From positions 1 through 42,932 of the forward strand of contig JAPLEO010000124.1 of NCBI GenBank assembly GCA_026391125.1: a stretch of 42,932 nucleotides of DNA, written 5' to 3'. The stretch comes from Bacteroidota bacterium (GTDB lineage Bacteria > Bacteroidota > Bacteroidia > Chitinophagales > Chitinophagaceae). Position numbers and translations under genes: made by a program. Positions 8,337 through 16,722 of the stretch are shown here, piece by piece (position 1 is the first letter of the stretch; each line of letters opens with the position of its first letter). The notes below the pieces were generated by a model that was not told the DNA's origin, did no database searches, and saw nothing but the letters and a program-made list of their open reading frames with translations.

Positions 8337-9239
8337 ATGCTACATCACAAATCGGTTCGTCTCTTATTTTTATTAGTTATTGTATTATTTGCTTCGCACA
8401 CATTTGCTCAGAGCACTAAAAGCTTTCAGCAGGATATGAATGAGTGGAAGCAAAAAAGAATCAATGCTTTAAAAGATGCCAATGGTTGGCTTAATTTAAC
8501 TGGTTTGTATTGGTTAAAACCCGGGAAAAATAATTTTGGATCTGATGATTCCAATGAGTTGGTTTATCAGCACCCAGAAATGCCAAAGAACGCTGGTTAT
8601 TTCAATTTAGAGAACCATCAAGTGAATTGGGTGTCTGAAGAAAATGTGAAGACCAAGATCAAAGATAGTTTGATCACAGAGGCGCTTTTATATGAAGATG
8701 AAAAGCACAGTGCGCCATTATTGGCTCTAGGAAATTTGAGATGGAATATCATTCAACGTGATGATAAAATTGGAATTCGTTTACGCGATTTAAATTCAGC
8801 TGTTGTAAAATCGTTTAAAGGTTGTGAACGATATAAAGATGATATAGCTTGGCGATTAAATGCAAGATTCGAAAAAAAGACAGAGAATAAACTGGCGATC
8901 ACCAATGTTCTTGGTCAAACCAACGAACAAGCTTCTCCAGGAAAATTGATCTTCACCATTGCTGGAAAAGAATTTCAGTTAGATGCATTGGTTGAAGGCA
9001 ATGAATTGTTCATATTATTTGGCGATGCAACAAACGGAAAGGGAACTTATCCTGCTGGTAGATTTCTATATGCTGATATGCCTGATGCAAATGGCAATAC
9101 CATTATTGATTTCAACAAAGCGTTTAATCCGCCCTGCGCATTTACGATCTATGCAACATGTCCACTTCCGCCCAAGCAAAATATTTTACCTATCGCCATC
9201 ACTGCTGGCGAAAAAGATCATCATGGTGGAAGACGATAA
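8337..9239 (+). CDS. Exported DUF1684 family protein
   Basis: A 300-residue protein with an N-terminal signal peptide (LLFLLVIVLFASHTFAQS). The family is recognised from WLNLTGLYWLKPGKNNFGSD at about 49-68, from GKGTYPAGRFLYADMP, and from the Cys-containing FNKAFNPPCAFTIYATCPLP block near the C-terminus, where the two cysteines and the PP/LPP spacing are conserved. DUF1684 has no settled biochemical function. The C-terminal tail ends KDHHGGRR. It has its own promoter and ends one base before the stop of the convergent oxidoreductase gene, so no terminator separates them. Location is periplasmic or outer-membrane-facing by inference. Confidence 0.85.
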   Translation: MLHHKSVRLLFLLVIVLFASHTFAQSTKSFQQDMNEWKQKRINALKDANGWLNLTGLYWLKPGKNNFGSDDSNELVYQHPEMPKNAGYFNLENHQVNWVSEENVKTKIKDSLITEALLYEDEKHSAPLLALGNLRWNIIQRDDKIGIRLRDLNSAVVKSFKGCERYKDDIAWRLNARFEKKTENKLAITNVLGQTNEQASPGKLIFTIAGKEFQLDALVEGNELFILFGDATNGKGTYPAGRFLYADMPDANGNTIIDFNKAFNPPCAFTIYATCPLPPKQNILPIAITAGEKDHHGGRR

Positions 9240-9240
9240 T

Positions 9241-10623
9241 TTATCCCTTCTTTAAATTGATGGGGTCCCATATAAATGGCTTGTTACTAAAATAACTTTC
9301 GTTACAAGCCAATACTGGAGCGGCTGCCCTGAAACCAAATAAAGGATCTTCGATTGTATTTTGCGTACCCGCACGAACATGATCGAAAAAGTTTTTGAAA
9401 TGATTTCGATGTTCATTCTCACCAGCTGAAGGCAAGAATTTAATTTCTTTTACAGGATCTGCTTTTCTATCAGCCTCAGAATAGAGGGCATCATATTGCT
9501 TGTCCAATTCTTTTTGTTGCGCAGCTGAGAAAGTATCATAACTATCATAACCGCGCATGCCAGGCGCTTTTGGTAATTTCTTTTTACTCAATACCAGGCC
9601 ATCTCCAGAAAGGTCGATCTGACCTTCTGTTCCGATAATTCTTGTATTATTATTAATGGTTCCAGCGTTTGCAAAATTTACACGCAAAACCATTTGAAAG
9701 GATGCGTGTTCATTTGTTTTTGGATAGTCCATGATCGAAACCATTACGTCCGGAACATCTCTACCATCTTTCCAATAGCTCAAATTGCCAGATGCAAAAA
9801 TCCTATTTGGTCCTTTTGAGTTGGTAATATAATGTACACCTGTAATCAAGTGAACAAATAAATCGCCCGCTACACCAGTACCGTAGTCTCTGTAATTACG
9901 CCAACGAAAAAATCGTTTTGCATCGAAGGGAATTTTATGGGTGTTCTTAAGGAAGGTGTCCCAGTCAACCGTTTGCGTAGATGCATCAGTTGGTATCGTA
10001 TAGTTCCAAGCACCAATGGCATTGAATCTGTCGCTATTTGATTCTATATAATTGATCTCACCGATTTCACCAGCTGTTACCAATCTTTTAGCTTCATTGA
10101 ACACAGATCCACTAATGCGTTGACTACCCACTTGCATGGTTTTTCCGGATTTCTTCCAAGCTTCGATTACAGGATGCCCTTTTTCAATATCGTGTACCAT
10201 TGGTTTTTCGCAATACACATGTTTGCCTGCTTCCAATGCATGAATGGTAATAGTGTCGTGCCAATGATCAGGTGTAGCAATGATCACAGCATCAATATCT
10301 TTTCTTTGTAATATTTCGCGATAATCGCGGGTAGTAAAAATATTCTTTCCGTATACTTCTTTCACACGCTCTAATCTACCAGTGTATAGATCAGCTGCAG
10401 CTACAAACTCCACACCTTCATTTGCCAAAGCGGCTTTGGTATCGTAATGCCCCTGAATGCCCATACCAATCGTTGCAAAACGAATTTTATCATTCGGGCT
10501 ATTTCCGATGTTTTTTAAAATAGAAAATGGACTAGCAAGGGTACCCGTACTTGCCAACACACCAAATGCACCCAGACCTTTGATGAGATTTCTCCTATTT
10601 GTATTCATGTTGTTAGTTTTCAT
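9241..10623 (-). CDS. Tat-exported Gfo/Idh/MocA family NAD(P)-dependent oxidoreductase
   Basis: A 460-residue oxidoreductase acting on sugars or sugar derivatives. The N-terminus has a twin-arginine signal (TNRRNLIKGLGAFGVLAS, R10-R11). The nucleotide-binding motif is GMGIQG at about 53-58, followed by AADLY, the ATPDHWH segment, and the family's EKP motif (YCEKPM, 139-141) that carries the catalytic lysine. The C-terminal half is the dimerising beta-sheet domain with AGDLFVHLITGVHY. The ATG at 10623 is preferred to an upstream TTG; one five codons later (10608) is also possible and keeps the RR motif. It diverges from the DUF1080 gene across only 57 bases, a shared promoter region. Members of this exported group typically hold NAD(P)(H) tightly. 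Confidence 0.85.
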   Translation of the reverse strand: MKTNNMNTNRRNLIKGLGAFGVLASTGTLASPFSILKNIGNSPNDKIRFATIGMGIQGHYDTKAALANEGVEFVAAADLYTGRLERVKEVYGKNIFTTRDYREILQRKDIDAVIIATPDHWHDTITIHALEAGKHVYCEKPMVHDIEKGHPVIEAWKKSGKTMQVGSQRISGSVFNEAKRLVTAGEIGEINYIESNSDRFNAIGAWNYTIPTDASTQTVDWDTFLKNTHKIPFDAKRFFRWRNYRDYGTGVAGDLFVHLITGVHYITNSKGPNRIFASGNLSYWKDGRDVPDVMVSIMDYPKTNEHASFQMVLRVNFANAGTINNNTRIIGTEGQIDLSGDGLVLSKKKLPKAPGMRGYDSYDTFSAAQQKELDKQYDALYSEADRKADPVKEIKFLPSAGENEHRNHFKNFFDHVRAGTQNTIEDPLFGFRAAAPVLACNESYFSNKPFIWDPINLKKG

Positions 10624-10680
10624 AAATATAAATAACTCATTTAGGAAAATCTTCTTAATTTTTACATTCAAATTGGAAAA

Positions 10681-11460
10681 ATGAAACGATTCTTCTTAAC
10701 GGTTACTGCAACTATTGCCATAGTAACATTAGTTCAAGCACAAAAGAAAATAAACCAAGATAGTCTAGTCAAAGAATCTGCAAAAACAGAATTGTGGGAG
10801 CCAGTACCTGCCATGGTATCAACTAATAGGGCGTTCACTGATGCCCCTTCAGATGCGATCGTGCTAATGAACGGCAAAGATTTGAATAGCTGGCACAAGG
10901 AGTCGGATAAAAAAGCAGCGGGCTGGAAAGTAGACAAAGAAGGTGTTACAACGGTGGTGAAAGGTTCTGGTAATATTGAAACCAATCAAGCATTTGGAAG
11001 TTGCCAATTGCATATCGAGTGGAGAGAGCCCGCGGCTATTGCTGGTAGCAGTCAAACACGCGGAAACAGTGGGATCTTCTTCATGGGTAAATATGAGTTG
11101 CAGGTATTAGATTCTTACAATAATCCTACTTATGTAAACGGACAAGCAGGAAGTATTTACAAGCAACACATTCCATTAGTCAATGCATCCAAGAAACCAG
11201 GCGAATGGCAAAGCTATGATGTGGTATTTACTGCACCTCAATTTTATGCCGATGGAACAATTCAAACACCAGCATACATCACAGTATTAATGAATGGTGT
11301 ATTAGTACAAAACCACGTTGCAATAAAGGGAGGTACGCAATGGATCGGAATTCCTAAATATAATGCACATAATGATAAGGAACCATTGGTTCTTCAAGAC
11401 CACGGAATGGATGGCGGCAATCCGATGAGCTATCGCAATATTTGGATCAGAGAATTATAA
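10681..11460 (+). CDS. Exported DUF1080 (3-keto-disaccharide hydrolase domain) protein
   Basis: A 259-residue protein with a signal peptide (MKRFFLTVTATIAIVTLVQAQ). The DUF1080/PF06439 jelly-roll is recognised from IVLMNGKDLNSWH, from the central RGNSGIFFMGKYELQVLDS block, from the GQAGSIYKQHIP loop, from KPGEWQSYDVVFTAP, and from the terminal NPMSYRNIWIREL. Members act on 3-keto-glycosides or line up in such pathways. The neighbouring divergent Gfo/Idh oxidoreductase fits the oxidation step, so together they may oxidise a glycoside at C3 and then cleave it. The pathway assignment is an inference from families and neighbourhood; the sugar is unknown. Confidence 0.88.
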   Translation: MKRFFLTVTATIAIVTLVQAQKKINQDSLVKESAKTELWEPVPAMVSTNRAFTDAPSDAIVLMNGKDLNSWHKESDKKAAGWKVDKEGVTTVVKGSGNIETNQAFGSCQLHIEWREPAAIAGSSQTRGNSGIFFMGKYELQVLDSYNNPTYVNGQAGSIYKQHIPLVNASKKPGEWQSYDVVFTAPQFYADGTIQTPAYITVLMNGVLVQNHVAIKGGTQWIGIPKYNAHNDKEPLVLQDHGMDGGNPMSYRNIWIREL

Positions 11461-11479
11461 TTGGCATTACTACTTTATT

Positions 11480-11719
11480 ATGGCGAATGATCCACTCATG
11501 CCAGATCCGCAATTGTTAATGGACCTGGTTACAACACGTATGCCTTTTGGAAAATATAAGGACCGCCTCATCTGCGACCTTCCTGATTTTTATTTAGAAT
11601 GGCATCAACGCAATGGTTTTCCAAAAGGGAAAATGGGAATGCTTTTGGCAACGATGTATGAAATAAAATTAAACGGACTAAGTTTTTTACTCGATCCGCT
11701 TAAAAAGCAGCACCGCTAA
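11480..11719 (+). CDS. DUF3820 family small protein
   Basis: A 79-residue protein recognised from TRMPFGKYKDRLICDLPDFY, followed by LEWHQRNGFPKGKMGMLL and the ending EIKLNGLSFLLDPL. That is the whole DUF3820 domain with little else. The family was named in databases as a putative quorum-sensing-regulated virulence factor, but no such role can be drawn here. No signal peptide is present. It starts 19 bases after the DUF1080 stop and lies 81 bases before RecQ on the same strand; a link to DNA metabolism is plausible from that position but unproven. Confidence 0.8.
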   Translation: MANDPLMPDPQLLMDLVTTRMPFGKYKDRLICDLPDFYLEWHQRNGFPKGKMGMLLATMYEIKLNGLSFLLDPLKKQHR

Positions 11720-11760
11720 AAAAATTACAAACAGTTATTGAATCACCTTTCAAAAAGGGG

Positions 11761-11792
11761 TTGAAATATCAATGAATAGCTTGCTATCTTGC
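11761..11792 (+). promoter_or_regulatory. Bacteroidota-type promoter for recQ
   Basis: TTG at 11761-11763, a 21-base spacer, then TATCTTGC at 11785-11792 as the -7 element. The box ends 8 bases before the ATG at 11801, so transcription should start at or just before the start codon. A TTG at 11789 lies inside the -7 box and cannot be the translation start if this promoter is used. Confidence 0.5.
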
Positions 11793-11800
11793 GAGCTCTA

Positions 11801-13975
11801 ATGGCAGACCTCATGCAAACAATCGATTCCCCGGAGCATATTTTACAAAGCATTTTTGGTTATGATAGTTTTAGGCATAATCAAAAAGAGATCATTGATC
11901 AGATCTTGGAAGGGAAGGACGCATTGGTGCTAATGCCCACTGGTGGTGGTAAAAGCCTTTGTTATCAGGTGCCAGCACTTTGTATGCCAGGGGTAACAGT
12001 TGTAGTGAGTCCGTTGATTGCATTAATGAAAGATCAGGTTGATGCATTAGTGTTGAGTGGGGTTAAAGCAGCTTTCCTAAATAGTACGCAAACGAGTTCA
12101 GAGCAGGCTCATTTGTCAGAGCAGCTAAAAAATAACGAGCTCAAATTGATCTATGTTGCGCCCGAAAGATTGGTTGGTCAGGATAAACAATTCCTCCATT
12201 TTTTAAAAACCATTCCGGTATCCTTATTTGCAATTGACGAAGCGCATTGTATTAGTCAGTGGGGTCATGACTTTAGACCAGAGTATCGGGTATTGGGAGA
12301 ATTAAAAGAAACGTTTCCCGACATTCCCATTATTGCATTAACTGCAACTGCCGATGGTTTAACAAAAAAAGATATCCTCTTACAGCTTAAGCTTAAAGAG
12401 CCCAGGGTTTTTGAGAATAGTTTTAATAGGCCCAATATTTTTTATACTGTAAAACCCAAGCGTGGGCACTATGAAGAGTTGGTAGAATATTTAGAAGCGC
12501 ATAAAAATGATTCAGGAATCATTTATTGTTTGAGTAGGGCTTCCACAGAAAAATTGGCGGAAGATCTGATCGAAGATGGATTTCAAGCTGCGGCTTATCA
12601 CGCCGGGTTAGAGAAAAATATGCGCGATGAACGACAGGATCTGTTTTTAAAAGATGAGATCAAGATCATGGTTGCAACCATTGCATTTGGGATGGGCATC
12701 AATAAAAGCAATGTACGTTTTGTGGTACACGTTGATCTGCCAAAGAATATTGAAGGTTATTACCAAGAAACGGGAAGGGCTGGTAGAGATGGTTTGAATA
12801 GTGATGCCATTTTGTTTTTTGGTGCAGGTGATGTAATTAAGTTAAAAAGTTTTGCGCAGGTTGAAGGAAACGAAGAACAAACAAAGATCCTGTTGAAAAA
12901 ATTGGATCAGATGGTTCAATTCTGTGAAACCAAAAGATGCAGAAGAAAATATTTGCTCAATTACTTTGGAGAAACCGCATCTGATAATTGTGGCAGCTGT
13001 GATATTTGTTTGGGCAGTAGAACATTGGTTGATGCTACTTTAATAGCTCAGAAATTTTTAAGTGCAGTAGCAAGAATGAACGAAAAATTTGGAGCGGGAT
13101 ACATTATTGATGTATTAAGGGGAAGTCAGTCAGAGAAGATCAGAGCAGAACACAAGAAGCTTACGGTATATGGCATTGGTAAAGATCTAAGCAAAGACGA
13201 ATGGCATCATTATGCGAAGGAATTATTGTACGAAGAATATTTACAACAATCAAATAGCGAGTATCCTGTGCTGCAGTTAACCGAAAAAAGTAAAGCAGTA
13301 TTATTCAAATCAGAAAAAGCATTTTTAAACGAAGTATCAAAACAGGTCATTACGAAAGAGCCGATCATTTATCAACAGCATCCTTATGAAAAAGAGTTGT
13401 TTGAAAGTTTAAAAAAATTACGCAACCAAATTGCGCACGAAGAAAATATCCCTGCTTATATTATTTTTAGTGATAGTACTTTATTGGATCTGGCAACTTA
13501 TCTGCCATTTAAACATTCTGACCTACCCAAAATTTCAGGCTTTGGGGCCTTTAAAATTGAACGATACGGAAATGCGTTTTTAGAAATGGTGCAAGATTAT
13601 TGCATTGAGCAAAAGGTAGCAACACGGATTGAATTAAAAGGGCCACAAAAGAAAAAACCATTGCGGATTGTCAAAGAAAAGGAAACCGATACGAAGAAAC
13701 TCAGCTATGAGCAGTATCAAAGAGGAATTAGTATCGAAGCAATCGCAGAAGCAAGGGGATTATCACCAGCAACCATTGAATCGCATTTGAGTTTTTATAT
13801 TCAGCAGGGTAAAATTAGTTTGGACGAATTTGTAAAACAGTCACACCAAGAACTCATCAAAAAGGCAGTGGAAAAATACGGTCGACTAAGTCTAAGAATT
13901 CTAAAAGATAATTTACCAGATAACATTAGTTATGGTGCCATCCGAATGGTATTGAATTCTATGCCATCGGAATAA
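11801..13975 (+). CDS. recQ: ATP-dependent DNA helicase RecQ
   Basis: A 724-residue 3'-5' superfamily 2 helicase for recombination and replication-fork repair. Seen in order: motif I TGGGKS with K51; PLIALMKDQV; the DEAH box (DEAHCISQWGHDFRPEY) at 146-149; TATAD; the motif VI region QETGRAGRDG at 322-331; a zinc site with C380, C397, C400 and C403; the winged-helix RQC domain; an HRDC domain around residues 515-590 (LRNQIAHEENIPAYIIFSD); and a C-terminal helix-turn-helix/HTH_40-type region (RGISIEAIAEARGLSPATIE). The C-terminal extension makes it longer than E. coli RecQ and is common in Bacteroidota. The ATG at 11801 is chosen because the promoter overlaps the earlier TTG. Confidence 0.95.
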   Translation: MADLMQTIDSPEHILQSIFGYDSFRHNQKEIIDQILEGKDALVLMPTGGGKSLCYQVPALCMPGVTVVVSPLIALMKDQVDALVLSGVKAAFLNSTQTSSEQAHLSEQLKNNELKLIYVAPERLVGQDKQFLHFLKTIPVSLFAIDEAHCISQWGHDFRPEYRVLGELKETFPDIPIIALTATADGLTKKDILLQLKLKEPRVFENSFNRPNIFYTVKPKRGHYEELVEYLEAHKNDSGIIYCLSRASTEKLAEDLIEDGFQAAAYHAGLEKNMRDERQDLFLKDEIKIMVATIAFGMGINKSNVRFVVHVDLPKNIEGYYQETGRAGRDGLNSDAILFFGAGDVIKLKSFAQVEGNEEQTKILLKKLDQMVQFCETKRCRRKYLLNYFGETASDNCGSCDICLGSRTLVDATLIAQKFLSAVARMNEKFGAGYIIDVLRGSQSEKIRAEHKKLTVYGIGKDLSKDEWHHYAKELLYEEYLQQSNSEYPVLQLTEKSKAVLFKSEKAFLNEVSKQVITKEPIIYQQHPYEKELFESLKKLRNQIAHEENIPAYIIFSDSTLLDLATYLPFKHSDLPKISGFGAFKIERYGNAFLEMVQDYCIEQKVATRIELKGPQKKKPLRIVKEKETDTKKLSYEQYQRGISIEAIAEARGLSPATIESHLSFYIQQGKISLDEFVKQSHQELIKKAVEKYGRLSLRILKDNLPDNISYGAIRMVLNSMPSE

Positions 13976-14076
13976 GGTTAAGCCAAAAAGGTGCACGATA
14001 TTCGGGTTGTGATAAAATGGGCATAGGCTGTAAAGGGTCCTAAAGATATTAAAGCAATTTATTTTAATTTCATTGT

Positions 14077-15171
14077 ATGACTAATAATTCACTCAAACGT
14101 TTTTCAAGGCGGGGAAAACCAAGTGCAGAGCGTACGCGGGATATTTTTGTAATGAACCCAACAGCGCCAGCAAATCGGGAGCACTTACTGAATTCGCATA
14201 TTCATGTATTTGATTATGGGGTTGATTATTTTAATGAAGCCGAGCATCCAAGTTCTGAGGCTTGCTATGCTTATAAAGATAATGGTAGAATCACGTGGAT
14301 CAACGTTGGTGGAATTAAAAAAGAAGAGGTTGAAAATATTTGTTCTCATTTTGCAATTCACTATTTAATAGTAGAAGATATCCTTAGCATCAATCAGCGT
14401 CCGAAAATGGATGATATGGATACTGTTTTATATTGTTTGTTGAATATGTTATACTTCAATGAAACAACTGGTGCTGTGGAGACAGAGCAAATTAGTATTC
14501 TACTCGGAGGCGATTATGTGATTTCTTTCCAAGATGATAGTAGTAGGGATGTGTTTGACGGACTTAGAGAAAAACTTCGTATTCCTTCCAGTAAGCTGAG
14601 GCAATCCGGGGCCGACTATTTATGTTATGCCTTGTTGGATATGATTGTAGATAACTATTATATCGTCATGGAAAAACTAGGAGAGCGAATTGAAATGTTG
14701 GAAGAAGAGATCATTCAATTTAACAACACCAATTCTCTTTCAGATATCAATAGTTTGCGAAAAGAGATGATAGTATTGAAGCGGAACGTAGCGCCAGTAA
14801 GAGAGTTAGTGAATGGATATATTAGAAGTGAGAGTGATTTAATAGAAGAACGTACTACTAAATATTTTAAAGACGTTTATGATCATATAGTTCAAGCAAA
14901 TGACCTGGCCGAAAACTATCGTGATATGATGATCAACTTACAAGACTTGTATTTAAGTAATGTGAACTTGAAGATGAATGAAGTAATGAAAGTGATGGCG
15001 ATTGTAACTTGTTTGTTGGCACCTGCAACCGTCATTGGCGGAATATTTGGAATGAACTTTGATCGGATCCCAACACTTCATAATGAATATGGCTTTTTTA
15101 CGGCTGTATTTTTTATGATCCTGGTCCCAGTTTGGATGTTATTTACTTTTAGAAAACGCGGCTGGTTTTAA
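14077..15171 (+). CDS. corA: Magnesium/cobalt transporter CorA
   Basis: A 364-residue inner-membrane cation channel. The cytoplasmic N-domain includes the EDILSINQRPKMD segment typical of CorA, followed by the long helical stalk (RIEMLEEEIIQF to LQDLYLSNVNLKMNEVMKVM). Two C-terminal transmembrane helices follow, and the selectivity motif GMN sits at 325-327 (IFGMNFDRIP). The protein ends in the basic RKRGWF tail. It belongs to the family whose members move Mg2+, Co2+ or Ni2+; Mg2+ is most likely. Its 101-base upstream gap contains no clear TAnnTTTG box. It ends 13 bases from the convergent histidine kinase stop. Confidence 0.93.
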   Translation: MTNNSLKRFSRRGKPSAERTRDIFVMNPTAPANREHLLNSHIHVFDYGVDYFNEAEHPSSEACYAYKDNGRITWINVGGIKKEEVENICSHFAIHYLIVEDILSINQRPKMDDMDTVLYCLLNMLYFNETTGAVETEQISILLGGDYVISFQDDSSRDVFDGLREKLRIPSSKLRQSGADYLCYALLDMIVDNYYIVMEKLGERIEMLEEEIIQFNNTNSLSDINSLRKEMIVLKRNVAPVRELVNGYIRSESDLIEERTTKYFKDVYDHIVQANDLAENYRDMMINLQDLYLSNVNLKMNEVMKVMAIVTCLLAPATVIGGIFGMNFDRIPTLHNEYGFFTAVFFMILVPVWMLFTFRKRGWF

Positions 15172-15184
15172 ATCTATCTGGTTT

Positions 15185-16699
15185 TTATAATTGTATGTTA
15201 GCATACTTAAGAATGATAGAAAACAAATCATTGGGGTTAAATGGTTTGGTGATACAATCGTTCATACCAAACTCATAAGCCCTTCCTTGAATATCCATGG
15301 TAATAGAGGCTGTTAGAGCAATAATTGGAATGGTCGGGTTAAATTCTCTGATCTTTCTAGTGGCAGTATAGCCATCCATAACGGGCATTTGAAGGTCCAT
15401 TAAAACAAGATCATACTGATTGTTTTTAACTTTTTCTACAGCTATTTCACCATTGTTTGCTACTTCTACAGTTGCATTCCAATTCTGAAGCATTTTTTCT
15501 GCCACCATTACATTAAAGTCAACATCTTCTACCAAAAGAATATGAATATTATTTAGATTAGGGGCATCGTAATTGAGTGTTTTTTTATTTTCTTCCTGTA
15601 TACTGGTAGTACTTTTTTTGAAACTGAGTGAAAAGAAAAATTTAGAGCCTTTCCCTGATTCACTCTTCAAATGAATATCGCTATTTTGTAATTGCAGTAA
15701 AAGTTTTATGATGGTCAGGCCCAAACCAGAGCCACCGTATTCTCTAGTGATATTGGTATTGGCTTGTGTAAATCTATCGAAGATCATTTCTTGTTTATCT
15801 TCTGAAATGCCAATGCCGGTATCTAAAACGGCAAAGTCAATATTTACGTGTTCCTCACTGATATTATTCAATAGAACCTCAATAGTTATAACACCTTTTT
15901 TTGTGAACTTGATAGCGTTCGAGATCAGGTTGTTTAAAATTTGTCCAAGACGAATATCATCACCAATTACAAAATCAGGGATGTCTTCATCGTACATTAA
16001 ACGAAGATTATTGCCACGTTCTTCTGCTCTTAAACGATGTGCTGCACGAAGATTTTTTACAAACTGTTTTAAATTAATATCTCTTTCAGCCAATATGATT
16101 TTTCCTTCTTCCAATTTACCATAATCGAGCACGTCGTTGATTAAGCTCAATAAGTTTTCTGAAGAGATCTTCATCACGTTCAACAATTCCTTTTGAGAAG
16201 GCAGTGGGTCTTGATAGTGTAACAAATTGTTGGTGCCGATAATGGCATTGAGCGGTGTGCGAATTTCGTGACTCATGATTGAGAGGAATTCGCTTTTAGC
16301 CCTTGAAGCCTTTTCTGCAGTTTCCTTTGCTAAGATTAACTCGGCTTCTAATTGTTTCGACTTTTTGATCTGTTCTTCCAAGAAACTAATAATATTGATA
16401 AGATCCTCATCCTTAACATCGAACCGATTTGCTTCGGTAGGATCTAGTGCACGAATGGCTTCTTTTAATTTAATAATGGAAGCTTTTCTGATATCAATTT
16501 GATCTTGCAGATCTGTGTTTACCTTTTGATATTCTTTCTCACTGATATCAAATGCATGATCAGCTAATTTTTTATCTCGATCAAATGCATGATAACTTTT
16601 ACTTATGGTATCCAGCAATTGTTTCAATTCCACATTTTCCTGAAAATTGCCAATCAGGATCTTGCGAATTTGCTTTTCTAAAATTGAGTGATATTCCAT
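15185..16699 (-). CDS. Soluble hybrid sensor histidine kinase / response regulator
   Basis: A 504-residue signalling protein without any transmembrane segment. Residues 1-135 are a coiled-coil-rich input and linker region (EYQKVNTDLQDQIDIRKASI). The HisKA domain follows with phospho-acceptor H144 in SHEIRTPLNAIIG. The ATPase domain has the N box around N261, DTGIG at 293-297 and GGSGLGL at 322-328. A receiver domain ends the protein with acidic E391/D392, phospho-acceptor D435 (VLMDLQMP), T463 and K485 (CITKPF). There is no DNA-binding output domain, so the signal probably passes to another protein. It starts 23 bases after the FIST gene's stop and is surely in one operon with it. Confidence 0.92.
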   Translation of the reverse strand: MEYHSILEKQIRKILIGNFQENVELKQLLDTISKSYHAFDRDKKLADHAFDISEKEYQKVNTDLQDQIDIRKASIIKLKEAIRALDPTEANRFDVKDEDLINIISFLEEQIKKSKQLEAELILAKETAEKASRAKSEFLSIMSHEIRTPLNAIIGTNNLLHYQDPLPSQKELLNVMKISSENLLSLINDVLDYGKLEEGKIILAERDINLKQFVKNLRAAHRLRAEERGNNLRLMYDEDIPDFVIGDDIRLGQILNNLISNAIKFTKKGVITIEVLLNNISEEHVNIDFAVLDTGIGISEDKQEMIFDRFTQANTNITREYGGSGLGLTIIKLLLQLQNSDIHLKSESGKGSKFFFSLSFKKSTTSIQEENKKTLNYDAPNLNNIHILLVEDVDFNVMVAEKMLQNWNATVEVANNGEIAVEKVKNNQYDLVLMDLQMPVMDGYTATRKIREFNPTIPIIALTASITMDIQGRAYEFGMNDCITKPFNPNDLFSIILKYANIQL

Positions 16700-16722
16700 A
16701 AAATCTAATACTAAAGTACGCC

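Noticed and set aside
11480..11719. Quorum-sensing virulence factor
   Set aside because: That is only a database label of the DUF3820 family; nothing in the sequence or context supports quorum sensing or virulence.
15708..16124. Open frame opposite the histidine kinase ATPase domain
   Set aside because: The minus strand carries intact N, G1 and G2 boxes here; the other frame is an antisense shadow.
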